From assembly GCA_021776245.1 (NCBI GenBank), contig JAJFGF010000054.1, positions 124,001 through 188,000 of the forward strand: a stretch of 64,000 bases of DNA, read 5' to 3'. A program made the translations under genes and the position numbers. The notes below the pieces were generated by a model, which made no database searches, was not told the origin of the DNA, and saw only the letters and a program-made list of their open reading frames with translations. This DNA is from Hyphococcus sp. GTDB lineage: Bacteria; Pseudomonadota; Alphaproteobacteria; Caulobacterales; Parvularculaceae. Numbering within the stretch: the stretch's first letter is position 1; the number at the start of each line of letters is the position of its first letter. Shown in pieces: positions 36,863 through 45,079 of the stretch.

Positions 36863-37792
36863 TCACCGGCCCGGCTTTTTCCCGATCCGTAATTCTCCAC
36901 CGTCAAAATCAAGCATGAAACTGCGATCGCGCAGAAGATCTGCTCCAAATAAGCCGAATGGTTTCGTGTGAACCCCCAATTCGCGGAATATCGGCGCGTC
37001 ATGAATTAGCAGCCTTTGCCGGTACCAGTAATTTCGTCCCACCTGGAAACGATTAACGATCATTGCAGTGGCTGCTTCGGATTTTTGAAGCGCGTCCGTA
37101 ATGCGATTGCGCGCCTCCGCGCCCGACGGACGGATGCTGACGCGATAACCGGTGCGCATGATGGAGCCGACAGCGGAACGATTGATTACCGTTCCAGACG
37201 CGCCAAGATCGAGAAGAAACGTTACGCGGCGGCTATTGACCTTGGCTTCTAGCGTATAGAGATAGTTGGTCTCAAGGCCAAAATTATCTGCTTTGAGCGC
37301 AGCGTATTTCCAGTTTTTGGTATCTTCCTTTGGCGGATCTGCGTGGTCATAAAGGCGCAATTCACCAGTTTCCGCGTCAAAAACGCAGATATATTTTCGC
37401 AAAAAATCAAGCCCCAAAATGCCAGCAGGTTTTTGTTCAACCGACCAGTCGGGAAGAATGACGGTGATTAATCCGCCAATGCCGGACTCGCCAAGCGTGA
37501 TTTCGCCAACAAGATAGGGCGGGAAGGCGCCTTGGGCGGCCATGCCAAGAACGGTTTGCGGGGGGCCGCCGGTCAGCATGAAATTTTGCTGATCTGCGAG
37601 ATTTTGAAAGGCAATCGACTGGGTAGCGCCGGTATCGATTATGAAGTCGTAAGGTCCAATGCCGTTCACCGTCACTTCGACCGTCAGCCATCCATTATAG
37701 TCAACACGGTAGGGAACAGTAGTGACGGGCTCGGCGGCGTGCAGTGGCGCGGCCATATATACCAGGAAAACGAGCCCCAGAAAAAAACGCAT
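36863..37792 (-). CDS. Secreted retropepsin-like aspartic protease
   Basis: About 309 residues, signal peptide (FFLGLVFLVYMAAPLHA). Two aspartic-protease lobes in one chain: PYDFIIDTGATQSIA (~50) with the expected DTGA, and VTFLLDLGASGTVIN (~190) in which the second motif is DLGA. Each is followed by a hydrophobic-hydrophobic-glycine turn (GIGGLITVILPD and LFGADLLRDRSFMLDF). Such proteins are typical in alphaproteobacteria and probably work in the periplasm. The altered second motif makes proteolytic activity uncertain. Confidence 0.8.
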   Translation of the reverse strand: MRFFLGLVFLVYMAAPLHAAEPVTTVPYRVDYNGWLTVEVTVNGIGPYDFIIDTGATQSIAFQNLADQQNFMLTGGPPQTVLGMAAQGAFPPYLVGEITLGESGIGGLITVILPDWSVEQKPAGILGLDFLRKYICVFDAETGELRLYDHADPPKEDTKNWKYAALKADNFGLETNYLYTLEAKVNSRRVTFLLDLGASGTVINRSAVGSIMRTGYRVSIRPSGAEARNRITDALQKSEAATAMIVNRFQVGRNYWYRQRLLIHDAPIFRELGVHTKPFGLFGADLLRDRSFMLDFDGGELRIGKKPGR

Positions 37793-37975
37793 GCGGCAGC
37801 CTCCACGACAAACAATAGGTTGAGTTTAGACGAATTACGCGCCGCCGCCAGTCGGCTCGCCCCAGCCCCGCCTCACTTTGGCGAGACCCCGCGTCTTCGC
37901 AGGTGCAATATATATGCGCCGCACAACTTGCCTCTGTCGCTAGCGCGTCTTCGTTGCTTGGCTTATAATTCGTCG

Positions 37976-38464
37976 ATGCCTCAGACCATAACCAAATCTC
38001 CATGTTCATCGCGGTTATGCCGCATCGGCCCGCTTATTGTGTCCTTTGCATTATGTTTGGCGTCCACAACCGCGCAGGCGCACCATGCTGCCATGACGAA
38101 ACGCGCTGTGCGGGTTCTCGCCAATTATGAAATTGTTGGCGACCTGCTTGAATGTGCGGAAGGCAGGCTCAGTAGAAAGCAGGTGGTTGATGACAATCAC
38201 ATCATTTTTCGTATGCGAGGAGGCGATCTGTATCTGGTTGACCTGATTGACGCTGGCGAATGCCAGGGCTTGTGGAAATACAAACGCGCGACCATAGAAA
38301 ATACGAAAGGGCAATATTGCCGCGGCGCACGCGTCGAAGTGACCAAAAATTTGAACATCAGCGGCGGCCGGTTTCCGGGCGACCTTCAGGCTGGTACGTT
38401 GCCGGGTGGATTTTGCCATGTTGGCGCAATCTCCAAAATTAAGCGCAAAGAACGCGCCCGATAG
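37976..38464 (+). CDS. Small exported protein of unknown function
   Basis: About 162 residues from ATG 37976, with a signal peptide (LIVSFALCLASTTAQAHHA). The mature domain has paired cysteines (C-x-C positions in LLECAEGRLSRKQ, AGECQGLWKYKR, QYCRGARVEV, GGFCHVG), suggesting disulfides in the periplasm. No family recognised. A longer in-frame extension upstream overlaps the opposite gene and is rejected. Confidence 0.55.
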   Translation: MPQTITKSPCSSRLCRIGPLIVSFALCLASTTAQAHHAAMTKRAVRVLANYEIVGDLLECAEGRLSRKQVVDDNHIIFRMRGGDLYLVDLIDAGECQGLWKYKRATIENTKGQYCRGARVEVTKNLNISGGRFPGDLQAGTLPGGFCHVGAISKIKRKERAR

Positions 38465-38519
38465 ACTCTTCAGCAAGATTCGGGTGGCCGCGGCGCCGGT
38501 TTGCGGCGAAGATCCGAAG

Positions 38520-38759
38520 ATGAAAGCCAAAATCGAATTCGTTTCCGATGATCAACGCTGGGCGGCGGTCGAATCCCGGAACCTTAGCGCTGACGGGCAA
38601 TTTTGGTGCTGCGTCAAAACCACCGGCATCTATTGCCGCCCGTCCTGCCCAGCCCGTCCAAAGCGCGAAAATGTCTCTTTTGCCGCTTCGCCACAGAATG
38701 CGCGCCGCAACGGCTATCGCGCCTGCAAAAAATGTCGGCCTGACGCGGCTGGCGGTTGA
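38520..38759 (+). CDS. Stand-alone Ada metal-binding domain protein
   Basis: About 79 residues matching only the N-terminal zinc domain of the Ada DNA-repair protein: [31 protein letters not shown] and [16 protein letters not shown]. The four zinc-site cysteines (CxxxxxC-type pair and CKKC) are kept. In Ada the first cysteine accepts methyl groups from DNA phosphotriesters. The AraC-type helix-turn-helix and the O6-methylguanine domains are absent, so it may repair phosphotriesters but cannot activate transcription in the Ada way. Confidence 0.75.
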   Translation: MKAKIEFVSDDQRWAAVESRNLSADGQFWCCVKTTGIYCRPSCPARPKRENVSFAASPQNARRNGYRACKKCRPDAAGG

Positions 38760-38929
38760 GCTGCGGCAGGGCTTCAGGGCCGGTGGCCTGGTTTGTTGCA
38801 GGCGCGAAAGCCCCTTGCGCCATCCGGTTTTCAGGGTATAACCCGCGCCTTCGATTGATCGTCGGGCCCATGGCATGCCTGGGCGATCTTGTTACGCCCC
38901 CGAAAGGGCCTCTATTCAGGAAATGTGAA

Positions 38930-39130
38930 ATGCCCAAAATGAAGACCAAATCCGGCGCAAAAAAGCGCTTCAAAATGACGGCTTCCGGCAAAGTAAAGGC
39001 CGGCGTCTCCGGTAAACGCCACGGCATGATCAAGCGTACGCCCAAGCAGATCCGCCAAAATCGCGGCATGGATTTGCTTGCCGCTGCGGACGCAAAGATT
39101 GTCAAAAAATACATGCCCTATAACCGGTAA
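38930..39130 (+). CDS. rpmI: 50S ribosomal protein L35
   Basis: 66 residues, highly basic. [36 protein letters not shown] and KKYMPYNR are typical. AGGAAA precedes ATG 38930. infC, its usual partner, is not upstream here. Confidence 0.97.
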   Translation: MPKMKTKSGAKKRFKMTASGKVKAGVSGKRHGMIKRTPKQIRQNRGMDLLAAADAKIVKKYMPYNR

Positions 39131-39141
39131 GGAGCCAGCCG

Positions 39142-39498
39142 ATGTCACGTGTTAAAGGGGGCGCTTCCGCCCACGCCCGTCACCGCAAAATCATTACTAA
39201 TGCCAAAGGTTATCGCGGCCGCCGCAAGAACACTTTCCGCATCGCCAATCAGGCAGTGGAAAAGGCCGGGCAATATGCGTATCGTGATCGCCGCGCCCGC
39301 AAGCGCAATTTCCGCGCCTTGTGGATTCAGCGTATCAACGCTGCCGCCCGTGAGCTGGACCTGACTTATGGTCGATTTATTCACGGGCTCGACCGCGCCG
39401 GGATCGAAGTGGACCGAAAAGTTCTCGCCGATCTTGCCGTCAAAGAGCCCGAGGCGTTCAAGGCCCTGGCGGAAAAGGCGAAAGCGGCGCTCGCTTAA
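39142..39498 (+). CDS. rplT: 50S ribosomal protein L20
   Basis: 118 residues. [40 protein letters not shown] and [20 protein letters not shown] identify L20, an early-assembling 23S rRNA-binding protein. It follows rpmI by 11 bases. Whether it controls this operon as in E. coli is unknown. Confidence 0.98.
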   Translation: MSRVKGGASAHARHRKIITNAKGYRGRRKNTFRIANQAVEKAGQYAYRDRRARKRNFRALWIQRINAAARELDLTYGRFIHGLDRAGIEVDRKVLADLAVKEPEAFKALAEKAKAALA

Positions 39499-39650
39499 AC
39501 TTCTTTCTGTCCCCGGCCATTTTTCTGATGAAACGCTGACGGCGGCGTTTCAAAGGTCGCCAAGAAACGAACCGGGTGACGTTTCATGCAGAAATCGATT
39601 AAGCGTCATCCAGCGGATGACGCTTTTTTTTGAACTGGAGAACGGACGCC
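39499..39650 (+). promoter_or_regulatory. pheS leader with alternative hairpins (attenuator candidate)
   Basis: Four mutually exclusive segments. Segment 1 ATGAAACGC (39528-39536) can pair with segment 2 GCGTTTCA (39545-39552) or with segment 3's CGTTTCAT (39580-39587). Segment 3 GGGTGACG (39574-39581) can pair with CGTCATCC (39604-39611), the left arm of the terminator. No leader peptide with a start codon and phenylalanine codons was found, only an unstarted TTC TTT stretch right after rplT. Confidence 0.5.
39601..39631 (+). terminator. Intrinsic terminator between rplT and pheS
   Basis: Perfect 11-bp stem AAGCGTCATCC-AGC-GGATGACGCTT followed by eight T. It ends 20 bases before the pheS start, so unless opened it would cut off pheS from the ribosomal-protein transcript. 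Confidence 0.9.
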
Positions 39651-40727
39651 ATGTCCGACATTGAAAATCTCGAACGCGATATCACCTCAAAAATCAATGC
39701 AGCGGAAAACGAAGCCGCGTTGGAAGCTGTGCGGGTCGCGGCGCTTGGCAAAAAGGGCGTTGTCTCTGAGCGGATGAAAACAATCGGCAAGATGACCCCT
39801 GAAGAGCGCAAAGAAATGGGTCCGGCGCTCAACGGCCTCAAAATCCGCGTTACGGAAGCGATCGAAGCGAAAAAGGCGGCGCTCGAAGAGTTGGCGCTTG
39901 ATGCGCGTCTTGCGTCGGAGAAACTCGATGTAACCTTGCCGCCGCCAGACTTGCCCGCGGGAAAGATTCATCCGGTGAGCCAGGTTTTTGAAGAAATCGC
40001 CGCGATATTTTCCGCCATGGGGTTCGATATCGCAGAAGGCCCGGATATCGAAGATGATTTCCATAATTTTACGGCGCTGAATTTTCCGCCAGACCACCCG
40101 GCGCGGGAGATGCACGACACGTTCTTTTTTGAACCAAAGGAAGATGGCTCGCGCCAGGTCCTTAGAACGCATACCTCGCCTGTGCAAATTCGCACCATGA
40201 TGAGCCGAAAGCCGCCGATCCGAATTATCATCCCTGGACGGACATTTCGCTGCGACTCGGATCAGACTCACACGCCGATGTTTCATCAGGTTGAGGGCCT
40301 CGTTATCGACCGTGAATCCCATATGGGCCATCTGAAGGGCACGCTTGAGGCCTTTGCAAAAGCGTTTTTTGAAGTCGATAATGTCGGTACGCGTTTCCGT
40401 CCGCACTTTTTTCCATTCACAGAACCTTCGGCGGAAATGGACGTTCAATATGAACGTGTCGGCAATGAAGTGCGCTTTGGCCAGGGTGTCGACTGGATGG
40501 AAATTTTGGGCTGCGGCATGGTCCATCCGAGTGTTCTGAGAAATTGCGGTCTCGACCCCGACGAATATCAGGGCTTTGCCTTTGGCATGGGCGTTGATCG
40601 CCTTGCGATGCTGAAATACGGCATTCCCGATTTGCGGGATTTCTTTGCAGCGGATGCGCGGTGGCTTGAACATTATGGCTTCGATCCACTGGATCAGCCA
40701 AATCTGGCGACAGGCCTGAGCCGATAG
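39651..40727 (+). CDS. pheS: Phenylalanyl-tRNA synthetase alpha subunit
   Basis: About 358 residues from ATG 39651 (after GGAGAAC). Class II synthetase motifs: the [34 protein letters not shown] block, motif 2 in [25 protein letters not shown], and motif 3 [18 protein letters not shown]. Forms an alpha2-beta2 enzyme with PheT that charges tRNA-Phe. pheT follows only after two unrelated genes. Confidence 0.98.
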   Translation: MSDIENLERDITSKINAAENEAALEAVRVAALGKKGVVSERMKTIGKMTPEERKEMGPALNGLKIRVTEAIEAKKAALEELALDARLASEKLDVTLPPPDLPAGKIHPVSQVFEEIAAIFSAMGFDIAEGPDIEDDFHNFTALNFPPDHPAREMHDTFFFEPKEDGSRQVLRTHTSPVQIRTMMSRKPPIRIIIPGRTFRCDSDQTHTPMFHQVEGLVIDRESHMGHLKGTLEAFAKAFFEVDNVGTRFRPHFFPFTEPSAEMDVQYERVGNEVRFGQGVDWMEILGCGMVHPSVLRNCGLDPDEYQGFAFGMGVDRLAMLKYGIPDLRDFFAADARWLEHYGFDPLDQPNLATGLSR

Positions 40728-40737
40728 GAGGCTTACA

Positions 40738-41121
40738 ATGACTTATTATATCGCAAAAACTGTGTCAGGCGATTTTGACACCATCATCGAACGCGTCATT
40801 GAGGCGTTGAAAGCAGAATCATTCGGCGTGCTCACCGATATCGATGTCGCGGCGACAATGAAAAAGAAACTCGACATTGATTTTCGTCCCTATCGCATTC
40901 TCGGCGCATGCAACCCGAAGATGGCCCATAAGGCGCTCGTCGCCGAAGACAAAATCGGCGTCCTGCTGCCATGCAATGTGATCGTCCAGCAATTGGAAAA
41001 CGGCATTGAAGTTGCCGCGGTCGATCCGGTCGCTTCCATGCAAGCGGTGGAAAATCCCGGCCTCGCCGATATTGCCGGACCGGTGAGAGAGGCGTTGTCG
41101 CGCGTGGTGAATGCGCTGTGA
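40738..41121 (+). CDS. DUF302 domain protein
   Basis: About 127 residues, AGGAGG ribosome site. Typical DUF302 pattern: FDTIIERVIEALKAESFGVLTDIDV, then the HALVAEDKIGVLLPCNVIVQQ-like block (KALVAEDKIGVLLPCNVIVQ) with its cysteine. Small cytoplasmic alpha/beta fold, function unknown. It lies inside the pheS-pheT gap and overlaps the next gene by GTGA. Confidence 0.92.
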   Translation: MTYYIAKTVSGDFDTIIERVIEALKAESFGVLTDIDVAATMKKKLDIDFRPYRILGACNPKMAHKALVAEDKIGVLLPCNVIVQQLENGIEVAAVDPVASMQAVENPGLADIAGPVREALSRVVNAL

Positions 41122-41750
41122 CAGACAAAACCCCAACACCAGCGTTCAATTTAAATTTTGAAACCGTCGGGTCACTGGTCGCGATGTTGATCGGGATGGT
41201 TGCGCTGTTCGTCGCGTGGGACCAGGCGCAAGTAATGCGCAAACAACAACATGCGAGCGTATGGCCGGTGCTGTCGCCGGATTTTTCCATCGACGGTGAC
41301 GATGAGAGTCTCATCTTGGAGCTCACCCTTGCAAATGAAGGCGTTGGGCCGGCATTGGTCGAGAGTGCATTCTTAACCCTAAGCGGAGAAGAGGCGTCGA
41401 GCCCGACTTATTTAATGAGCCAGCTGTTTCCAGACAAGCAACCGGTCGGGCAAGCCAGATTCAATGGCTCAGATATCGAAAAACGCATCATCGGCGCCGG
41501 TGACGTCGTACAGATATTCCGCCTGGCATGGCCGCAGACCGAAGAAAACACCGCTGTATTCAGTGAGTTCGCAACAAGGTATGTCACTGGCGGCGACTTG
41601 AACGTATCGTTGACGGCTTGTTACTGTTCTGTTTTTGATCGGTGTTTTCTATCGACAGGACAAGATCGGCCTGCAAGGATAAATCAGTGTGCAGAACCAA
41701 CTGGTTTCTTCACCAAAATGCTGCGAACAAGACAAGCGACCGAACAATGA
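41118..41750 (+). CDS. Membrane-anchored protein of unknown function, inside the pheST locus
   Basis: About 210 residues, GTG start overlapping DUF302 by 4 bases. One membrane helix near the N-terminus (GSLVAMLIGMVALFVAWDQAQ) is followed by a strand-rich outer domain (LILELTLANEGVGPALVES, then QIFRLAWPQTEEN), an immunoglobulin-like arrangement. The SVWPVLSP segment after the helix occurs in similar small membrane proteins. Its end overlaps pheT (ATGA). Function unknown. Confidence 0.7.
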   Translation: MTDKTPTPAFNLNFETVGSLVAMLIGMVALFVAWDQAQVMRKQQHASVWPVLSPDFSIDGDDESLILELTLANEGVGPALVESAFLTLSGEEASSPTYLMSQLFPDKQPVGQARFNGSDIEKRIIGAGDVVQIFRLAWPQTEENTAVFSEFATRYVTGGDLNVSLTACYCSVFDRCFLSTGQDRPARINQCAEPTGFFTKMLRTRQATEQ

Positions 41751-44155
41751 AATTCACACTAAGCTGGCTCAAGGAGCACCTCGAAACGGATGCGAGTCTC
41801 GATGACATTGTCGAGACGATGGTGGCTGTCGGGCTCGAGGTCGAAGAAGTCGAGAACCCCGAAGAGCGCCTGGCGGCCTTCACCATCGGTGAGGTGCTGG
41901 AAGCTGAAAAACATCCCGATGCGGATAAGTTGAAGGTCTGTAAGGTCGCTACGAAAGACGGCGAGATGCAGATTGTCTGCGGCGCCCCGAATGCGCGAAA
42001 AGGCGTCAAAATCGCCTATGCGCCCGTGGGCGCTTATGTGCCAGGCATCGACGTCACCCTTAAAAAAGCGAAAATCCGCGGCGTAGAAAGCTTCGGCATG
42101 ATGTGCTCGGCGCGCGAAATGGAAATGGGCGATGATCATGACGGCATCATCGAAGCGCCGGCGGAGGCAAAAATCGGCGATCCCGTCTCTGGCTGGCTCG
42201 GCGCTGACGATCCGGTCATTGATTTTGAGGTGACGCCTAATCGTCCGGATACAAATGGTGTAAACGGCGTTGCTCGCGATCTGGCGGCTGCGGGGCTCGG
42301 AAAGCTGATTACGCCTGAGCCAAAAGCGATCAAAGGCGAATTCGAGTGTCCTCAAAAGATAGCGCTCGACTTTCCGGAAGACGCCAAAAATGCCTGCCCG
42401 GCTTTTGCCGGCCGTTATATTCGCGGCGTTAAGAACGGCCCGTCGCCGCAATGGCTGCAGGATAAGTTGCGTGCGATCGGCCTTCGCCCGATCAATGCGC
42501 TTGCGGACGTCACCAATTACATAACCTATGATCGGGCGCGGCCTCTACATGTCTATGACGCCGACAAATTGAAAGGCGTCATTAGCGCGCGTCTTGGCGC
42601 CAAAGGCGAAAGCTTTCTTGGTCTCGACGGTAAGGAATATGAGGCCGACGAAACTATGTGCGTCATTGCCGATGAGAACGGCGTTCTTGGATTTGGCGGG
42701 ATATTGGGCGGCGAGGATACGGGCTGTACGGAAGAAACAGTCAATGTCTTTGTGGAATGCGCCTATTTTGACCCTTTGCGCACAGCGAGAACCGGAAGAA
42801 AGACGGGGATCAATTCCGATGCGCGGTACCGTTTTGAACGGGGCGTTGATCCCGAATTTATTCGGCCCGGGATAGAGTTTGCGACGGCAGTCATTCTTGA
42901 TATTTGCGGCGGTACGGCCAGTGATGTTGAGCTGGCCGGTGAAATTCCGAATACGGATAAAAGTGTTTTATTCCCGCCTTCAGAGGTTAAACGCTTAACC
43001 GGCATAGATGCGGCTCCGGAAGACTGCGATCGCATTCTGACCGCGCTGGGATTTGGCGTCGCTAAAAGTGATCCGTGGCAGGTCAAAGTTCCGTCATGGC
43101 GTCCTGATGTGGAGGGCAAGGCTGATCTGGTTGAAGAGATTGCGCGTATTATCGGATTCGATAAGCTCCCGACACAAACGCTGCCCCTACACAACGCCGT
43201 TGAAATGCCAAAGCTGAGCCTTGCGCAGGATCGCCGCAATCTGGGGCGCCGGGCGTTAGCCGCGCGGGGCATGCTTGAAGCGGTCACTTGGTCGTTTCTT
43301 GATGAAAATCATGCCGCGCTTTTCCTCAGCGCCAATCAGTTGCGATCCCAGGGCCTTATCCTCGCAAATCCGATTGCATCGGATCTTGGGGCCATGCGCC
43401 CATCAATCCTGCCGAACTTAATCTCTGCGCTGCAGCGCAACGCAGATCGCGGGCGTGATGATCTCGCTCTTTTTGAGGTTGCGCCGCAATATTCGGGCGA
43501 CCAGCCCAGTGAACAAATGACCGTGGCGACGGGCGCACGACTGTCAAATCCGCGGCGTCATTGGCATGGCGCCGCCCCCAAAACGGATGTTTACGCGGTT
43601 AAAGCGGACGCCTTGGCGGCGCTTGAGGCGGCGGGGGCGCCGGTGCAAAGCCTTCAGACGACAGATGATGCGCCGTCATATTTTCACCCTGGCCGATCGG
43701 GCGCTCTGCGCCTTGGGCGAAATGCGCTTGCTTATTTTGGCGAGATCCACCCGCGGGTCCTCAAATCAATGGGCGTTGGAGGGCCGGTGCACGGGTTTGA
43801 AGTGTTTCTCGAGATGATTCCGGAAGGAAAAACAAAACCGACGAAGACAAAGCCTGCGCTCAATGCCTCAGAATTCCTGCCGCTGACCCGTGACTTTGCC
43901 TTTGTTGTTGACGAAACTATCGCCGCTGAAGCCCTTTTAAAGGCGGTCCGCGGCGCAGAGAAGAAATTGATTACAGATGTTACGTTGTTTGACGTTTATC
44001 GGGGGAAGGGCGTTCCCGAAGGTATGAAATCCCTTGCGGTGGAAGTTAAGATTCAACCACACGAGAAGACCATGACCGACGAAGAAATCGATGCGGTTTC
44101 AGCGCGCATTGTAGCCAAGGTCGCCAAAGCCACTGGCGGTGCGCTGAGAAGCTGA
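41747..44155 (+). CDS. pheT: Phenylalanyl-tRNA synthetase beta subunit
   Basis: About 802 residues from ATG 41747. Order of domains is as in the family: FTLSWLKEHLETDASLDDIVETM, a tRNA-binding OB fold (HPDADKLKVCKVATKDGEMQIVCGAPNARKGVK), B3/B4 editing region (VTPNRPDTNGVNGVARDLAA), B5 (GINSDARYRFERGVDP), synthetase-like core (VEGKADLVEEIARIIGFDKL) and the C-terminal anticodon-binding FDX-ACB domain (FLPLTRDFAFVVDETI). Coupled by ATGA to the membrane protein. Confidence 0.98.
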   Translation: MKFTLSWLKEHLETDASLDDIVETMVAVGLEVEEVENPEERLAAFTIGEVLEAEKHPDADKLKVCKVATKDGEMQIVCGAPNARKGVKIAYAPVGAYVPGIDVTLKKAKIRGVESFGMMCSAREMEMGDDHDGIIEAPAEAKIGDPVSGWLGADDPVIDFEVTPNRPDTNGVNGVARDLAAAGLGKLITPEPKAIKGEFECPQKIALDFPEDAKNACPAFAGRYIRGVKNGPSPQWLQDKLRAIGLRPINALADVTNYITYDRARPLHVYDADKLKGVISARLGAKGESFLGLDGKEYEADETMCVIADENGVLGFGGILGGEDTGCTEETVNVFVECAYFDPLRTARTGRKTGINSDARYRFERGVDPEFIRPGIEFATAVILDICGGTASDVELAGEIPNTDKSVLFPPSEVKRLTGIDAAPEDCDRILTALGFGVAKSDPWQVKVPSWRPDVEGKADLVEEIARIIGFDKLPTQTLPLHNAVEMPKLSLAQDRRNLGRRALAARGMLEAVTWSFLDENHAALFLSANQLRSQGLILANPIASDLGAMRPSILPNLISALQRNADRGRDDLALFEVAPQYSGDQPSEQMTVATGARLSNPRRHWHGAAPKTDVYAVKADALAALEAAGAPVQSLQTTDDAPSYFHPGRSGALRLGRNALAYFGEIHPRVLKSMGVGGPVHGFEVFLEMIPEGKTKPTKTKPALNASEFLPLTRDFAFVVDETIAAEALLKAVRGAEKKLITDVTLFDVYRGKGVPEGMKSLAVEVKIQPHEKTMTDEEIDAVSARIVAKVAKATGGALRS

Positions 44156-44343
44156 TCCTGGCGCCGCCGGGGGGGAGCAGTCGGGGGAGATTTCTTGGGC
44201 GCCGCCGCGCCGGCGGCGCGCAGACTATTAACGAATTATTTCATCCGGCAACGCGTTTTGTTCTACCATGTTGAGACAATATCGATCAGCGTGATCTATA
44301 CCCGTGATTGTGGCTATGGCAGTGCACAATCAGAAGGTGCGGT

Positions 44344-44973
44344 ATGGAGCGCAGAGAATTTCCAAGATTGAAGGCCCGGATGCCCGCGCGCCTCTTGGTC
44401 AACAATGAAACATCGGGAAAAGGAACTTTGTTCGACCTGTCTGCTGGCGGCGTCGGCGTTCTAACCGACGTAAAAGTCGCGGCCGGCGATCACGTCGTTA
44501 TGCATTTGGAAGGCGGCGCTCGCCTCGAAGGTACTGTTATGCGCTTGCTCGCGGACGGGTTCGGCGTAGAGTTGACCATGTCAGCTGCAAAGCGTTCGCG
44601 GCTCATTGATGCGCTGGAGCCGATGGTCGAGAGTGTTGAGGAAATTGTTGAACTGCCGATGAACAGACGCGTGGCTGAGCGCGTCGCCGGCCTGCGTATG
44701 GAAACAGAATGCCATACTGAAAATGGCGCTCTTGAATGCCGCATCGTCGATATGTCGCTTACGGGCGCTGCGATCGAAACCAATGCCGAAATTGCGATCG
44801 GCAGCGTAATCACGATCGGCCAGACCCGCGGCAAAGTGGTTCGCCGCTATGGCAAAACCTATGGCATTCACTTTGACCGGCCCAACGAACTTTCGAACGG
44901 CGCTCAGCCGGAAAGTCGCGTGGCGGATGCAGGCGACGATAATGTCGCGTCTATTTCACGACGGATGCGCTGA
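44344..44973 (+). CDS. Protein with two PilZ domains
   Basis: About 209 residues from ATG 44344. The first PilZ begins ERREFPRLKARMPARLLV and has DLSAGGVGV, so both the RxxxR and [D/N]xSxxG parts of the c-di-GMP site are present. The second (~110-200, RRVAERVAGLRMETECH, CRIVDMSLTGAAIET) has a similar but looser arrangement. Likely cytoplasmic c-di-GMP responder for motility or envelope control. No partner gene adjacent. Confidence 0.85.
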   Translation: MERREFPRLKARMPARLLVNNETSGKGTLFDLSAGGVGVLTDVKVAAGDHVVMHLEGGARLEGTVMRLLADGFGVELTMSAAKRSRLIDALEPMVESVEEIVELPMNRRVAERVAGLRMETECHTENGALECRIVDMSLTGAAIETNAEIAIGSVITIGQTRGKVVRRYGKTYGIHFDRPNELSNGAQPESRVADAGDDNVASISRRMR

Positions 44974-45079
44974 TCGAAAACTGATATGCGTGTGACGTTT
45001 ATCAATTCCTCCGGTTGGGTTCCTTTGCCTCCGCGCCTATAGTGCTGCTTATTAGCATATTCGAGCGGAGCACATTGGT

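Noticed and set aside
39499-39600. T-box or classical Phe leader peptide before pheS
   Set aside because: No T-box core and no start codon in frame with the TTC/TTT codons.
39368-39664. 98-codon frame spanning rplT end and pheS leader
   Set aside because: Overlaps rplT and the terminator; content does not resemble a protein, and it has no start context.
39687-40673. 328-codon frame opposite pheS
   Set aside because: Long only because of codon bias in pheS; no start signal and no family.
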